A DNA stretch of 9,358 bases from Cyanobacteria bacterium UBA11370 (GTDB lineage: Bacteria; Cyanobacteriota; Cyanobacteriia; Cyanobacteriales; Coleofasciculaceae). Under the pieces are notes generated by a model, which was not told the DNA's origin, did not search any database, and saw only the letters and a program-made list of their open reading frames with translations. Each line of letters starts with the position of its first letter. Position 1 is the first letter of the stretch. The stretch is from contig DNGI01000106.1 in assembly GCA_003486645.1 (NCBI GenBank), positions 1 to 9,358 of the forward strand, read 5' to 3'. Positions 6,265-9,358 of this stretch are shown here, in pieces. The position numbers were made by a program, and so were the translations under genes.

Positions 6265-6320
6265 GAAACCCAACAGTAAGTAAATTTCATTGAGTTTTGC
6301 CTTGCTTAAACCAACCTACA
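6265..6320 (-). repeat. Degenerate dispersed repeat in the operon gap
   Basis: On the + strand, GAAACCCAACA (6265-6275) is followed by a sequence near 6290-6320 ending in AAACCAACCTACA. Both look like worn parts of a cyanobacterial repeat of the type GTTGGGTTTC...CAACCCAACCTAC, recalled from memory. It covers the last base or two and the stop codon of the DUF2887 gene and fills half of the 98-nt gap before the small gene. Confidence 0.35.
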
Positions 6321-7419
6321 CCTGATCCACTTCTCTAGGTGCAATAGTTTCTAGCAAGATTTGTTTGTTAATCCGATTAATTCCCAATTCGGGTTCAATC
6401 ATACTATTACTCAAAGATTGACGCACCTGCTTCAAAGCTTTAAGCTGTGCTGAATGCTCGTCCTGTTTGCACCACTGTATAATCATATTCGATAAATCTT
6501 CAATCTGATCCAGTAAAGGTGTAATTAACTCAACTAAGTCAGCTAAATCCTGATTAGAAAATAGCAAGCGCTGATTAGTTAATAACTCAATAAAAGCGGT
6601 AAGATTCTGTTGATGAAACAACTGTGCTGCTGATTCGACGACTTCTAGGGGTAAATCTAAGGCTTCTGCGATCGCCTGTTTCTCTAAACCCAACTCTAGC
6701 AGTCGGGGGATAACTTCTAATTTACCTTCCTGCTTCCCTTCTTGCTTACCTTCCTGCTTACCTTCTTCCTTTGCTTCCTGATAAACTTTGGTTTGTTTAA
6801 GTTCAGATAAACTAAACATAGCTTCAATCTCCTGACGGCTCTTTTTTTGTAGTTTGTAAACGATGATTGTCTCAATTAAATTGATTAAATCATGTCTGAT
6901 CTGTTCATCTTTTAGCTGTTGCCTAGCTTGTTCGATTAAACGTTTGGCTAGTTGAGGTGCTGTTTCTTCTGACTCTATCACTAGCTTAACAACTCCTACT
7001 CCCAGAGAAGTTTCTGAGGCTTCCCCTAACTCATCTAAATAAATACGTCTGACGCGGTTGAGGTTGAGGAGTTCGCCAAACTGAAACGTCTGCTGTCTTT
7101 CTATCGTCCGACTGGGATAGATGACTACGACTTGCCAGGGATAGGGGGGTTTGTATTGGCGCAAAAATAGAAAGAGTTCGGCAAATAAGCGATAGTATAA
7201 ATTTTCATCGGGTTGAAACTGCACTTCTACGATATAGAAGGGTTTTTCTGAGTCATTACTGGTAGGTAAGAATAAACCATCGAGGCGAAAGGAGAGTTGT
7301 TTGATTTCTCTGGATGTGAATTCATAGGCATTGGCTTCTGTTGGGGGACGTTCAATGAGTTCAAAGAAGATTGTCGGGAATGTCCGAAATAGATTATAAA
7401 AGATGCTGTCAGTTTTCAA
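6316..7419 (-). CDS. Rpn-like/DUF2887 PD-(D/E)XK putative nuclease
   Basis: This 367-aa protein matches the cyanobacterial DUF2887 family, related to Rpn recombination-promoting nucleases and PD-(D/E)XK transposase-like proteins. The N-terminus (FFELI, E20), FRLDGLF (D47) and YIVEVQFQ (E65-x-Q67) provide the acidic residues of a PD-(D/E)XK core with Gln in place of Lys; RLFAELFLFL and WQVVVIYPS follow. Residues 217-233 are the usual (EGKQ)n linker, then a helical region with EKQAIAEALDL and a C-terminal extension (about 280-367). The start is TTG at 7419, chosen because MKTDSIFYNLF is the family N-terminus. It overlaps the end of the CHAT gene by 11 nt, so translation is probably coupled. Family members are often spread by mobile DNA, so this may be a passenger rather than part of the CHAT system. 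Ends with TAG. Confidence 0.88.
   Translation of the reverse strand: MKTDSIFYNLFRTFPTIFFELIERPPTEANAYEFTSREIKQLSFRLDGLFLPTSNDSEKPFYIVEVQFQPDENLYYRLFAELFLFLRQYKPPYPWQVVVIYPSRTIERQQTFQFGELLNLNRVRRIYLDELGEASETSLGVGVVKLVIESEETAPQLAKRLIEQARQQLKDEQIRHDLINLIETIIVYKLQKKSRQEIEAMFSLSELKQTKVYQEAKEEGKQEGKQEGKQEGKLEVIPRLLELGLEKQAIAEALDLPLEVVESAAQLFHQQNLTAFIELLTNQRLLFSNQDLADLVELITPLLDQIEDLSNMIIQWCKQDEHSAQLKALKQVRQSLSNSMIEPELGINRINKQILLETIAPREVDQV
6722..6769 (-). repeat. 12-bp coding tandem repeat, (EGKQ)n
   Basis: Four 12-bp units (TTACCTTCCTGC and close variants on the + strand) encode the EGKQ linker of the DUF2887 protein. The period is a multiple of three, so copy-number changes would lengthen or shorten the linker without a frameshift. 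Confidence 0.75.
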
Positions 7420-9358
7420 GGCTATTCTTACCTGTAATTATGAATGCTGCCCAATAATAGGGATGGTCAAAGGGCGTTTCTTGCTTCTGAGATGGTTCGA
7501 TTTGTCTAATTTTCCATAATTCATGATCTACGCGGACATAGAGGGAAGATTCTGGTTCTAAAAATTTATTCAAGATAGTTTGATAGGGCTGTTCCAGTTT
7601 CTCATAAGTCACCTGTCGTAACCATCTTTGGGCTTTATGTAAGGCAATAGCAGGAGGTTTTCCCTTCTTGAGTTGCCAGTAAAAATAAACCATCAGTAAT
7701 AAGCTACTCATAGAGTCAGGGATTGTCCATAGGGTACTGACAACATGGCTAACTCGTTGATAAATAAAGGCGCTGACTAAACCGACATAATCTTTTTCAA
7801 TCGTTTGATTGCCAGTCAGGGCAGTTTCGCAGCCAGCGAGGGTGACGAGGTAATAATTATTGAGGGGGATGGCACAAATATCATTTAGAGTGAGTTTGTC
7901 TTCGTTGTTAAGGAAGAGGGCTGATTGTTGGGGATGGTCGAAATTATAATTGGCGTGTCCGGTAAAGTGCAGGATATTGTAATTATCAGTAAGGGCATTT
8001 GTCACGGCGGTTTGGGTGGCGTTTTTTCCACTAATTCGGGTGCAGTGATTAAAGATTTTGCTAATAACAGTGGATTCGATTTCGGCGTAGGGGAGTTCGT
8101 CAAAGTCTTGGCTATTGGGATGTTCGATACTGAGTAACTTTGCCTCAGCGACAACATCCGCTGCTAACTGATGAATCCCAATTTGGGCGCTAGGTAAGTA
8201 AGTAATAGTGAAAGATTTAGGAAATAAGGCATGAAGGGGTAAGCGATGGAGATCTCGGTGAGGAATCAGGATCAGATTTCGGATGGATCGAGTGTGGGAG
8301 AGAATATCTTGAATATTGAGAATATGACTAAGTTGTTGGAGATGTTCGCGTAAGTTATCCCGCCAAGGGGAGACAGATGAACGCTTTTCTTTACTGGCGC
8401 GATAGTCCTGATACTGTTGATTCCAAGTCTTAATCCAAGCTTCTAATTGAGGGTGCTGTGGTGTGGGAATGATGATCGGTTCTGCTGCACCGTGTTTAAT
8501 TATAAATGTGGTTAGGGCATGGGGGCTGAGATGCCAATAAATAATCGCGGTGGTGGGATTGGTGAGGCGTTGAATGTCTGGGTAAGTGGGGCTGAGAATG
8601 TGTTGGTTTTGCGCGTCGAGTATCCAGGTGAGGTAGAAGTTTTTATTCGATTCGGCAGCGCCTAAGGCGGGGATGATTTCATTATCTTCGACTAAAACAT
8701 CGACTCCCATCTGGTAGAGGGAGATAAATTTAGTGGCGAGTTGGCGTTTTAGGAAGGTGGATTTTTGGCTATTAAAGAGTTGCTGCAATACCTCTAATCC
8801 CTGTCGCCGCCATTGCTTGGCTTCGGTGTCTTTGTTTAAGCCAAATAAGACGCGGATTAAGTCTTGTACAACTTCTAAATGCGATTCGGGATAGGTGTCT
8901 GGAGTGAGGGTGATCAGGGCTTGGTGATATTCGGTTTCGGCTTTGTGCCAGTAGTGGCGGTAATTGGGCTGGTATTTTCCTTGAACATAGTGGGCATAGC
9001 CAGTATGGTGATGTAACAGTCCCCAGCCTTCCGGGTGAGTGTCTTGGAGGCAATATTTTAAGCCTTCTTGGTAACATAATAATTGCCCTTCATAGCCCCG
9101 TTGATTCAGAGTAGGATTAGGCAGGATAGGGGTTAAGTTAGGGAATTGGTGCTGCAACATGATGGCAGCTTGGGGGTTATAGTTCAGGGAATTTCCGGTG
9201 GCGACACCTCGGTTTAGCCAAGCTTGGTGCAAGTCGGGTTTGAAGTGCAGGGCTTGGTCAAATGATGCGACTGCTTCTTCTAATTTCCCTAATTCATACA
9301 GAGCTAAACCCCGGTTGTACCAAGCTTCATGGTAATCAGGTTGGAAGTGCAGGGCTTG
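7409..9358 (-). CDS. TPR-CHAT domain caspase-like protein, 5' end outside window
   Basis: The frame is open to the right edge (649 codons visible, numbered from 9358), so the TTG at 9232 is not a real start. Residues 1-60 hold TPR units (HEAWYNRGLALYELGKLEEA). A conserved helical linker typical of cyanobacterial CHAT proteins follows (LCYQEGLKYC, THPEGWGLLHHHTGYAHY, LEVVQDLIRVLFGL), then a CHAT domain over about 340-645. Its catalytic dyad appears intact: His468 in HFTGHANY (codon 7957-7955) and Cys510 in LAGCETA (codon 7831-7829). GLVSAFIYQRVSHVVSTLW and the C-terminal PYYWAAFIITG are further CHAT hallmarks. CHAT proteins are caspase/separase-like cysteine peptidases, several acting in signalling or defence, where TPRs sense partners. 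It overlaps the next gene by 11 nt and heads the cluster inside the window. Peptidase activity and substrate are inferred. Confidence 0.93.
   Translation of the reverse strand, partial: QALHFQPDYHEAWYNRGLALYELGKLEEAVASFDQALHFKPDLHQAWLNRGVATGNSLNYNPQAAIMLQHQFPNLTPILPNPTLNQRGYEGQLLCYQEGLKYCLQDTHPEGWGLLHHHTGYAHYVQGKYQPNYRHYWHKAETEYHQALITLTPDTYPESHLEVVQDLIRVLFGLNKDTEAKQWRRQGLEVLQQLFNSQKSTFLKRQLATKFISLYQMGVDVLVEDNEIIPALGAAESNKNFYLTWILDAQNQHILSPTYPDIQRLTNPTTAIIYWHLSPHALTTFIIKHGAAEPIIIPTPQHPQLEAWIKTWNQQYQDYRASKEKRSSVSPWRDNLREHLQQLSHILNIQDILSHTRSIRNLILIPHRDLHRLPLHALFPKSFTITYLPSAQIGIHQLAADVVAEAKLLSIEHPNSQDFDELPYAEIESTVISKIFNHCTRISGKNATQTAVTNALTDNYNILHFTGHANYNFDHPQQSALFLNNEDKLTLNDICAIPLNNYYLVTLAGCETALTGNQTIEKDYVGLVSAFIYQRVSHVVSTLWTIPDSMSSLLLMVYFYWQLKKGKPPAIALHKAQRWLRQVTYEKLEQPYQTILNKFLEPESSLYVRVDHELWKIRQIEPSQKQETPFDHPYYWAAFIITGKNSLEN
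9247..9358 (-). repeat. 102-bp TPR-encoding direct repeat at the right edge
   Basis: The decamer GCAGGGCTTG occurs at 9247-9256 and again at 9349-9358, exactly 102 bp (34 codons) apart. Both encode QALHF within TPR units, with high similarity around them (HEAW / HQAW, YNRG / LNRG). The array continues beyond the window. Confidence 0.75.

Noticed and set aside
9230..9232. TTG at 9232 as the start of the CHAT gene
   Set aside because: The frame continues upstream through clear TPR coding to the window edge, so this codon is an internal Leu.
7409..9358. Type III-E CRISPR (Craspase) CHAT component
   Set aside because: No gRAMP/Cas7-11 gene, Csx30 or CRISPR array is visible in the window. The TPR-linker-CHAT sequence looks like the common stand-alone cyanobacterial type.

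Overview
The window looks like a filamentous-type cyanobacterial chromosome. Three things suggest this: six copies of the HIP1 octamer GCGATCGC, several palindromic and miniature repeats of a kind common in cyanobacterial intergenic DNA, and gene families abundant there (TPR-CHAT proteins, DUF2887/Rpn-type PD-(D/E)XK proteins, TPR plus coiled-coil exported proteins). The species cannot be named from this sequence alone.

Layout. On the + strand, the window opens inside the 3' part of priA (primosomal helicase), which ends at 1108. It is followed by a 252-nt spacer holding a MITE-like element with a perfect palindrome inside it, then a small four-helix membrane protein (1361-1870) that ends in a strong intrinsic terminator. 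From 1930 to 2128 the convergent spacer holds a second palindrome and a second MITE-like element. On the - strand, 2129-4123 encodes an exported protein with six TPRs and a long coiled coil built from 56-residue (8-heptad) repeats. A 275-nt spacer separates it from a four-gene - strand cluster that runs off the right edge. In transcription order the cluster is: a TPR-CHAT protease-like protein (5' end outside the window), a DUF2887/Rpn-like putative nuclease whose TTG start lies inside the end of the CHAT gene, a 128-aa helical protein, and a 474-aa protein with two C-terminal membrane segments that starts 1 nt after the previous stop.

How the genes may work together. The CHAT protein keeps an apparent His/Cys dyad. 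The last two genes are tightly coupled and end in a membrane-anchored product. A caspase-like peptidase, a small helical partner and a membrane protein look like a cyanobacterial conflict or cell-death module, possibly related to the CHAT/TPR-associated (CATRA-type) systems described by comparative genomics. That assignment is inference and needs profile searches. Two annotation points matter: the TPR/coiled-coil gene should start at the ATG at 4123 rather than the GTG at 4129, and the membrane protein should start at 5829 rather than 5925. Both priA and the CHAT gene continue beyond the window.
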